From assembly GCF_020171285.1 (NCBI RefSeq), contig NZ_JAIUZI010000007.1, forward strand, positions 124,001 through 188,000: DNA of 64,000 bases. The letters run 5' to 3'. Below, in pieces: positions 52,989 to 62,618 of this stretch (position 1 is the first letter of the stretch; each line of letters starts with the position of its first letter). Under the pieces are notes generated by a model, which saw only the letters and a list, made by a program, of their open reading frames with translations, did not search any database and was not told where the DNA came from. Position numbers and translations under genes: made by a program. This DNA is from Seohaeicola saemankumensis (lineage in GTDB: Bacteria > Pseudomonadota > Alphaproteobacteria > Rhodobacterales > Rhodobacteraceae).

Positions 52989-53408
52989 ATGACGTCACAG
53001 ACCAATACCTACGCGACCGATTGGCTGTCGGGTGCCGGATTGCGCCCGACCCGGCAGCGAATGGCCTTGGCCGAGTTGCTGGTTGGCGACGGCCGCCACC
53101 GGCATGTCACGGCGGAAAGCCTGTTCGAGGCGGCAAAAGCCAATGGGGCAGCGGTGTCGCTGGCGACCGTCTACAATACCCTGCGCGCGTTTTGCGACGC
53201 GGGGGTACTGCAAGAGATCACCGTGGATGGGTCCAAAAGCTATTTTGACACCAATACCCACGATCACCCGCACTTCTTCTGGGAAGATGAAGGGCGGCTG
53301 TCGGACGCGCCTGCAGACCAGCTTCAGATCACCCGCCTGCCAGATGCCCCCGACGGCGTCGAGATCGCCTCGGTCGACGTGGTGATCCGGCTGCGGCGCA
53401 AGACCTGA
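52989..53408 (+). CDS. irr: Iron response regulator, Fur family (Irr-type)
   Basis: A 139-residue Fur-family regulator. The winged-helix domain is LRPTRQRMALAELL to SLATVYNTLRAFCDAGVL and the metal/heme site is THDHPHFFWEDEGRL, with the HxH and downstream acidic pattern of Irr rather than the Cys pairs of Fur. Irr represses or activates iron genes under iron limitation and is destabilised by heme; this copy lacks the N-terminal Cys-Pro heme motif of Bradyrhizobium Irr, as is common in Rhodobacterales. ATG 52989 gives the usual short N terminus. Confidence 0.9.
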   Translation: MTSQTNTYATDWLSGAGLRPTRQRMALAELLVGDGRHRHVTAESLFEAAKANGAAVSLATVYNTLRAFCDAGVLQEITVDGSKSYFDTNTHDHPHFFWEDEGRLSDAPADQLQITRLPDAPDGVEIASVDVVIRLRRKT

Positions 53409-53420
53409 CCTGCGCGCCCT

Positions 53421-54221
53421 GTGGCCGTGCATCCTCTGCTGACACCCGACGACGTCGATACTTATCAGCGCGATGGCGTCGTGCTGGTGCGCGGGCTGTT
53501 TGCAGATCAGGTGGACCTGCTGCGCGCGGGGGTCGAGGCCAATATGGCCGATCCCGGGCCCTATGCATCGAACAACGAAAAACCGGGGCAGACCGGACGG
53601 TTCTTTGACGACTATTGCAACTGGACCCGGTTTGCCGAGTTTCGGGAGGTGGTCGAAACCTCGGACGCCGCGGCGGTGGCGGCAGACCTGATGCAATCGG
53701 ACCGGGTGCAGATGTTTCACGATCACGTGCTGGTCAAGGAGCCGGGCACCTCGATGGCGACCCCGTGGCATCAGGACGGGCCCTATTACTTTGTCGAGGG
53801 CCGCCAGACCGTCAGTTTCTGGTCGCCGCTGGATCCGGTCCGCGAGGCGACGCTGCGCTGCGTGGCGGGATCGCACGCCTGGGCGCGGGAGGTCTTGCCG
53901 ACACGCTGGGTGTCCGAGGCGGGGTTCTTTCCCGACGAAGGTCAATACATGCCGGTTCCGGACCCCGAGGCGGAGGGGATGCGGATCGTCGAGTTCGAAA
54001 TGCAGCCAGGCGATGCCGTCGCTTTTCATTTCCGCACCCTGCACGGGGCGCGCGGAAACAGTTCGGCGGTCCGCCGCCGGGCGTTCTCGCTGCGACTGGT
54101 GGGTGACGATGCCCGTTATGTCGAACGTCCGGGCCCGACGTCACCGCCGTTTCCCGGGCATGGGATGGCCGCCGGGCAGCGGCTGCGCGAAGATTGGTTT
54201 CCCACGATCCTGTCCCGCTAG
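53421..54221 (+). CDS. Phytanoyl-CoA dioxygenase (PhyH) family protein
   Basis: A 266-residue Fe(II)/2-oxoglutarate-type oxygenase. The metal facial triad is probably H-x-D in TPWHQDGPYY and the distal His in FHFRTLHGARGN, with a nearby Arg for 2-oxoglutarate. The start DGVVLVRGLFADQVDLLR is typical of the family. Substrate unknown; relatives hydroxylate lipids, ectoine or secondary metabolites. The GTG start at 53421 is 12 nt after irr; another GTG at 53427 is possible. It may be read from the irr transcript. Confidence 0.85.
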   Translation: MAVHPLLTPDDVDTYQRDGVVLVRGLFADQVDLLRAGVEANMADPGPYASNNEKPGQTGRFFDDYCNWTRFAEFREVVETSDAAAVAADLMQSDRVQMFHDHVLVKEPGTSMATPWHQDGPYYFVEGRQTVSFWSPLDPVREATLRCVAGSHAWAREVLPTRWVSEAGFFPDEGQYMPVPDPEAEGMRIVEFEMQPGDAVAFHFRTLHGARGNSSAVRRRAFSLRLVGDDARYVERPGPTSPPFPGHGMAAGQRLREDWFPTILSR

Positions 54222-54232
54222 CGCAACGGCCC

Positions 54233-54284
54233 AAAATTCTTTCAAAGAATTTTGACGGAAAATTTGAAATTTTCCGGCGCGCGG
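54233..54284. repeat. Tandem AT-rich palindromes, copy 2
   Basis: AAAATTCTTT-C-AAAGAATTTT (54233-54253) and GGAAAATTT-G-AAATTTTCC (54257-54275) are perfect palindromes side by side, followed by GGCGCGCGG (54276-54284). This is the same two-hairpin plus GC-box layout as at 45888-45943. It lies between two converging genes and could also terminate both. Confidence 0.75.
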
Positions 54285-54294
54285 TGCGAGGGGG

Positions 54295-55164
54295 TCAGAA
54301 CCATTGGCCCGGTTCCATCAGGCCGAGGTCCAGCAATTGCCGCGAATGCCATTCGAACGGGGTCGAATTGTGCCAGCGAAAGCTGTGAATGTCGAAGGTG
54401 GAGCCGGGGTTGCGCTTTAGGGCCTTGGCGGTGCGGAAGGAACAGATCGCCGCGGTCAGGTTGTGGTGCCACGGGCAGGCGTAGGTGTTGTACTCTTCGT
54501 CGTTGAAGGTGTGATCCGTCCGCAGCTGCAGATCCGGCGCGGCGCGGAACAGGGCGATTCGGTCGATCTTGCGGCTGACGGCAGGTATGTGTTCCTCGTA
54601 TCGCCAGCGCAGCCCGCCAAAGAAGTCGAGCTGTCGTTCCTTGGGGTGGTTGTGGTTGCTGGCGTCGTTTCGGGCCAGGGCGTAATAGCCGGATTTGTCC
54701 AGTTGGGCGCGGTCCAGCGAGACGGCATTCGGGCAGATTTCCAGATCGTCGGCATACAGGTCGATGACATAGGTCAGCATGGCATCGCGGCGTTCTTCGG
54801 TGTGAAACGCCAGCATTTCGCCGACCGTGCGCGTCTCGCAGAATGGATAGAACAGGTATTCGGCATTGAAACAGTAATAGAGCCACGTGCCCTGCGCGGC
54901 CGCGATCACCTTGTTGACGGCATCGAATACCGCCATGCGCGGGCCACAGTTGAACGGTACCCTGTGCACCTTGTCGGCCAGATCTTCGGGCAGGCTGAAG
55001 GCATCCGGCATCAGCGCCACGACGGAGACGAACCCGCACTGGATATGGTGACGCAGGGTGGTTGCGATTTCGACGTCGTCCTCGACAAAGATCAACGCCA
55101 CCGGCCCTTTGGCCAAAACGGCTTTGCCCCGGCGCAGGAAATCGTTGAGCGATGAGTAGTTCAT
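54295..55164 (-). CDS. Protein of unknown function, possibly glycosyltransferase-like
   Basis: A 289-residue soluble protein. It begins MNYSSLNDFLRRGKAVLAKG and continues with a Rossmann-like stretch VALIFVEDDVEIATTLRHH, then HRVPFNCGPRMAVFDAVNK and LYYCFNAEYLFYPFCETRTV. A second, His-rich part (ACPWHHNLTAAICSF; HSFRWHNSTPFEWHSRQLL) is notable. The overall plan, an alpha/beta start with acidic residues, suggests a glycosyltransferase-2-like fold, but I see no proper DxD motif. ATG 55164 has AGGCGGA 7 nt upstream. Divergent from miaB. Confidence 0.7.
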   Translation of the reverse strand: MNYSSLNDFLRRGKAVLAKGPVALIFVEDDVEIATTLRHHIQCGFVSVVALMPDAFSLPEDLADKVHRVPFNCGPRMAVFDAVNKVIAAAQGTWLYYCFNAEYLFYPFCETRTVGEMLAFHTEERRDAMLTYVIDLYADDLEICPNAVSLDRAQLDKSGYYALARNDASNHNHPKERQLDFFGGLRWRYEEHIPAVSRKIDRIALFRAAPDLQLRTDHTFNDEEYNTYACPWHHNLTAAICSFRTAKALKRNPGSTFDIHSFRWHNSTPFEWHSRQLLDLGLMEPGQWF

Positions 55165-55287
55165 GAAATTCGTCCGCCTGTTGCCGTTCTGGCGTTTTGC
55201 AACAGACTCGGTTAATTGCGCGTGCATTGCAAGATGCCGCAGATGTGTCTATGCCGCCCGCTTGATCAGATCCGGAAGGCCGAAACG

Positions 55288-56607
55288 ATGACCGTGCCCA
55301 AGAAGCTATTTATCAAGACCTACGGCTGTCAGATGAATGTCTATGACAGCGAACGCATGGCCGAGGCGCTGGGCGGCCAGGGATATGTGGAAACGCAAAG
55401 CCCGGATGATGCGGATATGATCCTGCTGAATACCTGTCATATTCGGGAAAAGGCGGCCGAGAAGGTCTATTCCGAACTGGGCCGGTTCCGTGGGCTGAAA
55501 GACGCGCGCCCCGACCTCAAGATCGGCGTGGCGGGCTGTGTCGCGCAGGCCGAGGGCGAAGAGATCATGCGCCGTCAGCCGCTGGTCGATCTGGTCGTCG
55601 GGCCGCAAAGCTATCACCGTTTGCCCGAGCTGGAAGCGAAAACCCGCAACGGGGACAAGGCGCTGGACACGGATTTCCCGCCCGAGGACAAGTTCGAGGT
55701 TCTGAAGAACCGGCCCAAGTCGAAACGCGCCCCGGCGGCCTTTCTGACCGTGCAGGAGGGCTGTGACAAGTTCTGCGCCTTCTGCGTGGTGCCCTATACA
55801 CGGGGCGCCGAGGTCAGCCGGCCGGCCGACCGCATCCTGTCAGAGGCGCGCGACCTAGTTGACCGCGGCGTGCGCGAGATCACCTTGCTGGGGCAGAACG
55901 TCAATGCCTATCACGGGGCCGGAGCGACGGGCGACCTGACGTTGGCCGGGTTGATCTGGGAGCTGGACAAGATCGACGGGCTGGAGCGGATCCGGTTCAC
56001 GACCAGCCACCCCAACGACATGGGCGATGACCTGATCGAGGCGCACGGGACCTGCGCCAAGCTGATGCCCTATCTGCATCTGCCGGTGCAGTCCGGGTCG
56101 GATCGAATCCTGAAGCGGATGAACCGGTCGCATACCGCCGAAAGCTATCTGCGGCTGATCGAGCGAATCCGCGCCGCCCGCCCCGATATCCTGATGTCCG
56201 GCGATTTTATCGTCGGGTTCCCCGAAGAGACCGAGGCGGATTTCCAGGCCACGCTGGACCTGATCGAAGAGGTGAATTACGGCTATGCCTATTCGTTCAA
56301 ATATTCGACCCGGCCCGGCACCCCGGCCGCCGAACGTCCGCAGGTCGACGACGATGTCGCGTCCGAACGGCTGCAGCGGCTGCAGGCGCTGATCACCCGG
56401 CAGCAACGCTCGGCCCAGGACGCGATGGTTGGCCGCGAGGTCAGTGTTCTGTTTGAAAAGCCGGGGCGGTTTGACGGCCAGATGGTGGGCAAATCCGACT
56501 ACCTGCACGCGGTCCATGTCAAGGACTCCGGCGCCGCCGTGGGCGACATCGCGCGGGTGAAAATTGTCAGTTCCGGCGCAAATTCCCTAGCTGGCGAACG
56601 CGTCTGA
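55288..56607 (+). CDS. miaB: tRNA-2-methylthio-N6-dimethylallyladenosine synthase
   Basis: A 439-residue radical-SAM methylthiotransferase that adds a methylthio group to i6A37 of tRNAs. Two iron-sulfur clusters are indicated: the auxiliary one by C14 (YGCQMN), C50 (NTCHIRE) and C84 (GCVAQ), and the SAM one by C-x3-C-x2-C (GCDKFCAFC). A TRAM RNA-binding domain ends the protein ([13 protein letters not shown] ... [14 protein letters not shown]). ATG 55288 follows GGAAGG. It leads the conserved run towards phoH, ybeY, corC and lnt, here interrupted by three envelope genes. Confidence 0.96.
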   Translation: MTVPKKLFIKTYGCQMNVYDSERMAEALGGQGYVETQSPDDADMILLNTCHIREKAAEKVYSELGRFRGLKDARPDLKIGVAGCVAQAEGEEIMRRQPLVDLVVGPQSYHRLPELEAKTRNGDKALDTDFPPEDKFEVLKNRPKSKRAPAAFLTVQEGCDKFCAFCVVPYTRGAEVSRPADRILSEARDLVDRGVREITLLGQNVNAYHGAGATGDLTLAGLIWELDKIDGLERIRFTTSHPNDMGDDLIEAHGTCAKLMPYLHLPVQSGSDRILKRMNRSHTAESYLRLIERIRAARPDILMSGDFIVGFPEETEADFQATLDLIEEVNYGYAYSFKYSTRPGTPAAERPQVDDDVASERLQRLQALITRQQRSAQDAMVGREVSVLFEKPGRFDGQMVGKSDYLHAVHVKDSGAAVGDIARVKIVSSGANSLAGERV

Positions 56608-56688
56608 CAGCGATCGCTCCTGCCGGTCGCAGGGTCAGTCAGAGGTCTGGCGGGCAGGCGATAGGGATCGGCCTGCCCTCCGGATGGT

Positions 56689-57021
56689 TCAGTGCCCGGG
56701 AGGGGTCGTCGCCATGATTTTGCGCAGGGTGCTGGCCATATACTCGTGCTCGCCCTGCCCGTATTCGTCACGGCAGACCCGTTCGCCGATGGCATGCGCC
56801 TGCGGATAGGTATAGCCGATCTTGACCAGGTCCTCGACAAAGATTGCGTTGGGCCGATCCCAGATCACCTGGCTCCACGGTCCGCGGAAACAGCTGATCG
56901 TGATGGCGTTGCCGTCTGTTCCGGGCTTGGTCGGAATACGTTTCAGTTGTTCAGCCGAGACAGCGGTCACGGCAAGACAGGACAGCACCAGCGCTGCCCC
57001 GGTAGTTGCAAGAAATTTCAT
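56689..57021 (-). CDS. Small secreted protein, unknown function
   Basis: A 110-residue protein with a signal peptide (MKFLATTGAALVLSCLAVTAVSA) and a mature part of about 87 residues with two cysteines (ISCFRGPWSQVIWDRP and ERVCRDEYGQGEH) that may pair. No known family is apparent. It is transcribed opposite to its neighbours, with a long promoter region shared with the OmpA-like gene. Confidence 0.7.
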   Translation of the reverse strand: MKFLATTGAALVLSCLAVTAVSAEQLKRIPTKPGTDGNAITISCFRGPWSQVIWDRPNAIFVEDLVKIGYTYPQAHAIGERVCRDEYGQGEHEYMASTLRKIMATTPPGH

Positions 57022-57502
57022 AGTCAAACACCCCCATGTTTGCCAAGGCCTGCCCCCGAACACCGGAATGATGCTCAAGAGGCCTTGTTCCCAGAAATCG
57101 AACAATAAGAGAAATATACAGAATTCCGGCATCCCGTGGAAGCGTCCCGGTGGCCCCAGGTGCCGGTCTATTGTTCCGCGACCGGAAACAGATCTGCCTG
57201 TTCATCGCCTTTGCCGCGAGATGACGCGACAATTCATTTTCCCGGTCTCGGGTCGGTGTCCAAAATCGCCACATTTCCAGGCCCGAAATCCCGCCTTTTG
57301 CGGCCATTACAAAAGTGATTCGGGATAATTCAGCGGTTTTCTGGTGAGTGTCGCGCGTAATGACACAATATGTGGTAATTTTTCCTTCACATGGACGCAT
57401 GACTTTCATAATCTGGCCACAACATTTTCGGGCGGCCGTCGTCCGGGCGTCGTCCGGGGCGTGGACCAGACGGCCAGAGGGTATAGGTGAAGGAATTCTG
57501 CG
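57022..57502. other. 481-bp intergenic region between divergent envelope genes
   Basis: This region holds the promoters of two divergent genes, the small secreted protein (minus) and the OmpA-like protein (plus). I see no convincing gene in it: the short open frame at 57136-57318 lacks codon bias and a ribosome-binding site. Notable sequence: GTGTC...GACAC inverted repeat (near 57346-57364), overlapping CACA-ATA-TGTG (57364-57374), and AT-rich stretches around 57311-57330. These are candidate binding sites without known owner. Confidence 0.5.
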
Positions 57503-58081
57503 GTGATTGAACTGAGACTGAAGGGCGCGCTCCTGCTGTTTGCCGCACTGGTGGCGCTTGCCGGCGGCCTGCTCGCGCCGGCGCATGCTCAGGACGCGGG
57601 AACGCAGCAGCGCACGGTGATCGGCGAACGGTATATTCCGACCATCTGGGTGGATCCGGACGGCTGCGAACACTGGGTCATGGACGATGGCGCCGAGGGC
57701 TACATGACCCCTCACGTGCGCCGCGACGGCACCCCGGTCTGCCGCCGGGGCAACCTGTGCGGTACGATGCCCAGCGACCAGTTCTTTGCCACCGACAGCT
57801 ACCGTATCAACGCGGCCGGGCAGCAGCGCCTGGCCGAATTCTTCCGCACCACCGGCGCCAGCGGCTATATCGTCACCGGTCACACCGACAGCCGGGCGTC
57901 GGATGCCTATAACCTGCGCCTGTCCAAGAACCGCGCCAATTCGGTCGCCCGCGTCGGGCGCGCTACGGGCGCGCGCATTGTCGAAATTCGCGGCTATGGC
58001 GAACGCGACCCGCGCGTGCCCAACACCAGCGCGGCCAATATGGCGCAGAACCGTCGCGTCGAAATCATCTGCGTGAACTGA
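57503..58081 (+). CDS. OmpA-family protein with an N-terminal 33-residue shared module
   Basis: A 192-residue secreted protein. The signal peptide (LLFAALVALAGGLLAPAHAQ) ends near residue 30. Residues 48-80 (IWVDPDGCEHWVMDDG ... DGTPVC) form a module repeated in the following lipoprotein. The C-terminal OmpA domain, about 88-192, has FATDSYRINAAGQQRLAEF, TGHTDSRAS, LSKNRANSVAR and GYGERDPRVPN, which should bind peptidoglycan. The GTG start has AAGGA 8 nt upstream. It is 11 nt before the lipoprotein gene, so the two are co-expressed. Confidence 0.88.
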   Translation: MIELRLKGALLLFAALVALAGGLLAPAHAQDAGTQQRTVIGERYIPTIWVDPDGCEHWVMDDGAEGYMTPHVRRDGTPVCRRGNLCGTMPSDQFFATDSYRINAAGQQRLAEFFRTTGASGYIVTGHTDSRASDAYNLRLSKNRANSVARVGRATGARIVEIRGYGERDPRVPNTSAANMAQNRRVEIICVN

Positions 58082-58092
58082 GGGGAATGAAC

Positions 58093-58386
58093 ATGAAACG
58101 TGTAAAAGGTATTGTTCTCCTTGCCGCACTGGGTGGGCTGGCCGCCTGCGAAGCGACCGACAAAACCGTCGACCGTGGCATCGACGCCAAGGATCTCAGC
58201 ACGCTCAAGGCAGGCATCTGGGTCGACCCGACCGGCTGCGATCACTGGATCATCGACGACGGCCTGGAAGGGTACCTGTCGCAGCGGCTGGCACCCGACG
58301 GCAAGCCGGTCTGTTCCGGCGTGGCGCCCCCGGGCGTGGCCACCGGCCCCTTCAAGGAAGGCTCGAAGATCGTCGATGCGATCTGA
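58093..58386 (+). CDS. Small lipoprotein carrying the same 33-residue module
   Basis: A 97-residue lipoprotein with lipobox LGGLAAC19 after a short hydrophobic signal. Residues 42-74 (IWVDPTGCDHWIIDDG ... DGKPVC) align without gaps to residues 48-80 of the preceding OmpA-like protein; 20 of 33 positions are identical, including two cysteines that may form a disulfide. The rest is short and polar. ATG 58093 is favoured by the GAGGGG placed about 8 nt upstream; ATG 58087 is in frame. A strong terminator follows the gene. Function unknown. Confidence 0.82.
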   Translation: MKRVKGIVLLAALGGLAACEATDKTVDRGIDAKDLSTLKAGIWVDPTGCDHWIIDDGLEGYLSQRLAPDGKPVCSGVAPPGVATGPFKEGSKIVDAI

Positions 58387-58407
58387 ATGCCCAAAAAGTT
58401 CATCCCC

Positions 58408-58441
58408 AACGGCCGCCCGAGACCCCGGGCGGCCGTTTTTT
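58408..58441 (+). terminator. Rho-independent terminator after the lipoprotein gene
   Basis: A perfect 12-bp stem, AACGGCCGCCCG (58408-58419) with CGGGCGGCCGTT (58426-58437), closes a 6-nt loop and is followed by a T run to 58441. It ends the OmpA-lipoprotein transcript 22 nt after the stop codon. Confidence 0.88.
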
Positions 58442-58532
58442 GTTTCAACCCGGTGAAAATCCATCCGGCCATCTTGCGCCCCCGACGCGAAGTTGGCACG
58501 CTTCGGATACGGATCCAGACGAGGAGAGTGGA

Positions 58533-59549
<1,017 letters not shown>

Positions 59550-59555
59550 CCGGCC

Positions 59556-59603
59556 CTTTCATCTCTTTGCAAATACTCCGGGGGTGCGGGGGCTGGCCCC
59601 CGC
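59556..59603. repeat. Intergenic repeat, copy C (inverted)
   Basis: Read on the minus strand this is a GC hairpin (GCGGGGGC-CA-GCCCCCGC, 59586-59603) then GGAGTATTT and AGAGATGAAA, the same core as copies A and B. It lies between phoH and ybeY. Confidence 0.75.
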
Positions 59604-59618
59604 TGTTCCGGGATCCAG

Positions 59619-60131
59619 ATGACGTTAGACATATCCATAGAAGATCCGCGCTGGCAGGCGCTGGACCTCGCCGTCCTGGCCGAGACGGCGGCCTCTGCCA
59701 CCCTGCGGCGCCTGGATCTTGACGGCGACAACTGTGAGCTCAGCCTGCTGGCTTGCGATGATGCCCGCATCGCCACGCTCAACGCTGAATTCCGGGACAA
59801 ACCCATGCCTACCAACGTGCTCAGCTGGCCGGCCGAGGATCTGTCCCCCGATACCCCGGGGGGGCGGCCCGCCGCACCGGAGCCTGATTTCACCGGCGAG
59901 ATCGCGTTGGGCGACATCGCGATCGCCTGGGATACCTGCGCGCGCGAGGCCGAAAACGCGGGCAAACCCATGGCCGCGCATGTAACGCATCTGCTCGTTC
60001 ACGGGGTGTTGCACCTGCTGGGATACGATCACGTGCGTGACGTGGATGCCACTGTGATGGAACAACTTGAAACGGAAATACTTGGCACATTGGGTATCGA
60101 TGACCCATATAGAGTCCCTGACGGGCTGTAG
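59619..60131 (+). CDS. ybeY: Endoribonuclease YbeY
   Basis: A 170-residue zinc endoribonuclease that matures 16S rRNA 3' ends and takes part in ribosome quality control. The zinc-binding motif H-x3-H-x5-H is complete in LLVHGVLHLLGYDHVRD. PTNVLSWPAED is the other conserved stretch, and a family-typical insert (PDTPGGRPAAPEPDF) follows it. The gene is between phoH and corC as in most proteobacteria. Confidence 0.96.
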   Translation: MTLDISIEDPRWQALDLAVLAETAASATLRRLDLDGDNCELSLLACDDARIATLNAEFRDKPMPTNVLSWPAEDLSPDTPGGRPAAPEPDFTGEIALGDIAIAWDTCAREAENAGKPMAAHVTHLLVHGVLHLLGYDHVRDVDATVMEQLETEILGTLGIDDPYRVPDGL

Positions 60132-60154
60132 CGGCCTCTATTCGGATAGGGAAA

Positions 60155-61081
60155 ATGGGTGACATAGACGGCAGTTCTGGCGCAGCGCATCGCGCGCAGC
60201 CCTTGGACGACAGCGACGAAGACAGCAGCGAATCCATTGAGAAACAGGGATTCTTTGGCCGGATCATCGACGCGCTCACACCTTCCGAAGACAGTGGGGA
60301 AGAGGCTCTGAACGGTCACAACGTTCCGGCCGCCACACCGTTGGGCATGATCAACCTGCGCCGGATGCGGGTCGAGGATGTCGCGATTCCGACGGCGGAA
60401 ATCGTCGCCGTCTCCAATGCGATCACGCTGGAGGAACTGGTGCAGGTGTTCCGCGAAAGCGGATTTACGCGCATTCCGGTCTACGAGGGAACGCTGGACA
60501 CGCCGCTTGGCTTTGCCCATCTCAAGGACGTCGCGCTGACCCATGGGTTTAACGGTGGCGGTCATGAATTCGATCTCGATTCGATGCTGCGCCCGCTGCT
60601 GTTCGTGCCGCCGTCGATGCCGATCGGTGTGCTTCTGACCAAGATGCAGACTGAACGCCGGCACATGGCGTTGGTGATCGATGAATATGGTGGCGTTGAC
60701 GGGTTGCTGACCATCGAGGACCTGATCGAACAGGTTGTCGGCGAAATCGAGGATGAACACGACACCGACGAGGCACAGCTGTGGATTCGCGAAAAGCCGG
60801 GCTGCTATATCGCGCAGGCCCGCGCGCCACTGGATGAATTCGAGGCTGAGATCGGCCGGTCGCTGACCAGCCACGATGCCGTGGACGAGGAAGAAATCGA
60901 CACGCTCGGCGGGCTGGTCTTCATGCTGTCGGGCCGGGTGCCGACGCGGGGCGAGGTGATCCAGCATCCCGACGGACCCGAGTTCGAGGTCATGGATGCC
61001 GACCCGCGCCGTATCAAACGCCTGCGCGTCCGCCTGCCCGGCGGTGACACGGCCCTGGCGGCGCCGGACGCCGAGGCATGA
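60155..61081 (+). CDS. corC: CorC/HlyC-type transporter-associated protein with CBS pair
   Basis: A 308-residue soluble protein: an acidic N terminus, two CBS domains (about 75-200; VAIPTAEIVAVSNAI, MALVIDEYGGVDGLLTIED) and a C-terminal CorC_HlyC domain (about 220-300; LDEFEAEIGRSL, DTLGGLVFMLSGRVP). Relatives affect Mg2+/Co2+ efflux and bind AMP-type ligands; no membrane domain is present. It overlaps lnt by 4 nt (ATGA). Confidence 0.9.
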   Translation: MGDIDGSSGAAHRAQPLDDSDEDSSESIEKQGFFGRIIDALTPSEDSGEEALNGHNVPAATPLGMINLRRMRVEDVAIPTAEIVAVSNAITLEELVQVFRESGFTRIPVYEGTLDTPLGFAHLKDVALTHGFNGGGHEFDLDSMLRPLLFVPPSMPIGVLLTKMQTERRHMALVIDEYGGVDGLLTIEDLIEQVVGEIEDEHDTDEAQLWIREKPGCYIAQARAPLDEFEAEIGRSLTSHDAVDEEEIDTLGGLVFMLSGRVPTRGEVIQHPDGPEFEVMDADPRRIKRLRVRLPGGDTALAAPDAEA

Positions 61082-62577
61082 TGCCACTGGCGCGCTGGCC
61101 CTTGTGGCGGCGCATGGCGCTGGCGGCGCTGGCCGGGGCTCTGGCGGCCTTTGGGCTGGCGCCGGTCGGCCTGTGGATCGTGACCCTGCTGCTGTTACCG
61201 CTGCTGCCGGTACTGCTGCTGGCCTCGGGCACACCCCGGCAGGCGGCGCTGTCGGGCTGGGCATTCGCCACCGGCTGGTTCGCGCACGGGCTGTTCTGGA
61301 TCATCGAGCCGTTTTTTGTCGAACCCGAGATTTATGGGTGGATGGCGCCATTCGCGCTGGTTTTCATGGCGGGCGGGCTGGCGTTGTTCTGGGGGCTGGC
61401 CTTTGGGCTGGCGCACCGGTGGGGGCGGACATCGCCAGGGCGGGTCTGGTTGCTGATCGGGCTGCTGTCGCTGGCCGAGGTGGCGCGGGCCTATGTGCTG
61501 ACCGGTTTTCCCTGGGCGGCGCTGGCGCAGATCTGGACCGGGTCGGACACGTTGCTGTTGCTGGCCTGGATCGGGCCGCAGGGGCTGGCGGTGCTGACAT
61601 TGGCGGTGTCTGTGCTGCCCGGCTGGGCGATTGCCACGCGCGCACCGCTGGAAGGGCACGTTGCGGCCTTGCTGCCCGCCTTTGTCCTGGCAGCGGCGAC
61701 CATGCTGGCAGTGCAGACCAAGCCGCCGGCGCCGAATACGGATTTCACGGTCCGGGTGATCCAGCCGAACGCGCCGCAGCACCAGAAGTGGGATCCGGCT
61801 CATATGCCGACCTTTTTCCGCCGCCAGGTCGAATTTACCGCCATCGAACCGCGTCCGGATCTGATCGTCTGGCCCGAAAGCGCGGTTCCGGCGCTGTTGG
61901 AGCAGGCGGAGCCGTATTTCGACGTCATCTCTCAGGCAGCGGGAGGCAGCGCGGTGGTGCTGGGCATCCGGCGGCTCGAGGGGCGGCGGCTGTTCAACAC
62001 GGCGGTCTACCTGGATGGCGACGGGGCCGTCGGCGGGACCTATGACAAGCACCACCTGGTGCCCTTTGGCGAGTATGTGCCGCTGGGCGATCTGGCTGCG
62101 CAGGCCGGGCTGCACGGGTTTGCCGCACGGGATGGGCAGGGGTACAGCGCCGGTCCCGGACCACAGCTGATGTCGCTGGGGCCATTGGGCCGGGCGCTGC
62201 CGCTGATTTGCTACGAGGCGGTGTTTCCACAGGATGTGAACGGCGCGCCGGAGCGGCCCGATCTGTTGCTGCAACTGACCAACGATGCCTGGTTCGGCCA
62301 GCGGTCCGGACCGTACCAGCACCTGGCCCAGGCCAGGATGCGGGCGGTGGAGCAGGGTCTGCCGATGATCCGCGCGGCCAATACCGGGGTTTCGGCGGTG
62401 ATCGACCCGCTGGGTCGGGTCCGGCGTTCGATCCCGCTGGGCGAGGCGGGATATGCCGATGCGGCACTGCCGGCCCCCTTGCCGCCGACGCTATATGCGC
62501 GGACAGGCGATCTACCTGTGATTCTTTTGCTACTCATCGGCACGGTGGCGCTGGTCTGGCGGCAAACCCGGAAATAG
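61078..62577 (+). CDS. lnt: Apolipoprotein N-acyltransferase
   Basis: A 499-residue inner-membrane enzyme that adds the third acyl chain to lipoproteins. About six N-terminal helices (residues 1-200) precede the nitrilase-like periplasmic domain with Glu in IVWPESAVPAL, Lys in YDKHHLVPFGEYVP and nucleophile Cys in LICYEAVFP; a last helix (VILLLLIGTVALVW) closes the protein. Two adjacent ATGs (61078, 61081) can start it. The lipoprotein of this window (58093-58386) would be one substrate. Confidence 0.95.
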   Translation: MMPLARWPLWRRMALAALAGALAAFGLAPVGLWIVTLLLLPLLPVLLLASGTPRQAALSGWAFATGWFAHGLFWIIEPFFVEPEIYGWMAPFALVFMAGGLALFWGLAFGLAHRWGRTSPGRVWLLIGLLSLAEVARAYVLTGFPWAALAQIWTGSDTLLLLAWIGPQGLAVLTLAVSVLPGWAIATRAPLEGHVAALLPAFVLAAATMLAVQTKPPAPNTDFTVRVIQPNAPQHQKWDPAHMPTFFRRQVEFTAIEPRPDLIVWPESAVPALLEQAEPYFDVISQAAGGSAVVLGIRRLEGRRLFNTAVYLDGDGAVGGTYDKHHLVPFGEYVPLGDLAAQAGLHGFAARDGQGYSAGPGPQLMSLGPLGRALPLICYEAVFPQDVNGAPERPDLLLQLTNDAWFGQRSGPYQHLAQARMRAVEQGLPMIRAANTGVSAVIDPLGRVRRSIPLGEAGYADAALPAPLPPTLYARTGDLPVILLLLIGTVALVWRQTRK

Positions 62578-62580
62578 CGG

Positions 62581-62609
62581 TTGACCGGGCATGGGTGCGG
62601 GCGTAACCC
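62581..62609 (+). promoter_or_regulatory. Candidate sigma-70-type promoter of metK
   Basis: TTGACC (62581-62586) and TAACCC (62604-62609) are separated by 17 bp and end about 10 bp before the riboswitch, so that a transcript starting near 62616 would begin with the RNA element. The -10 box is weak. Confidence 0.4.
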
Positions 62610-62618
62610 CACCAGATA

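Noticed and set aside
57136-57318. 60-residue open frame in the 57.0-57.5 kb gap
   Set aside because: No ribosome-binding site, no GC-rich third-position bias, and no recognisable motif.
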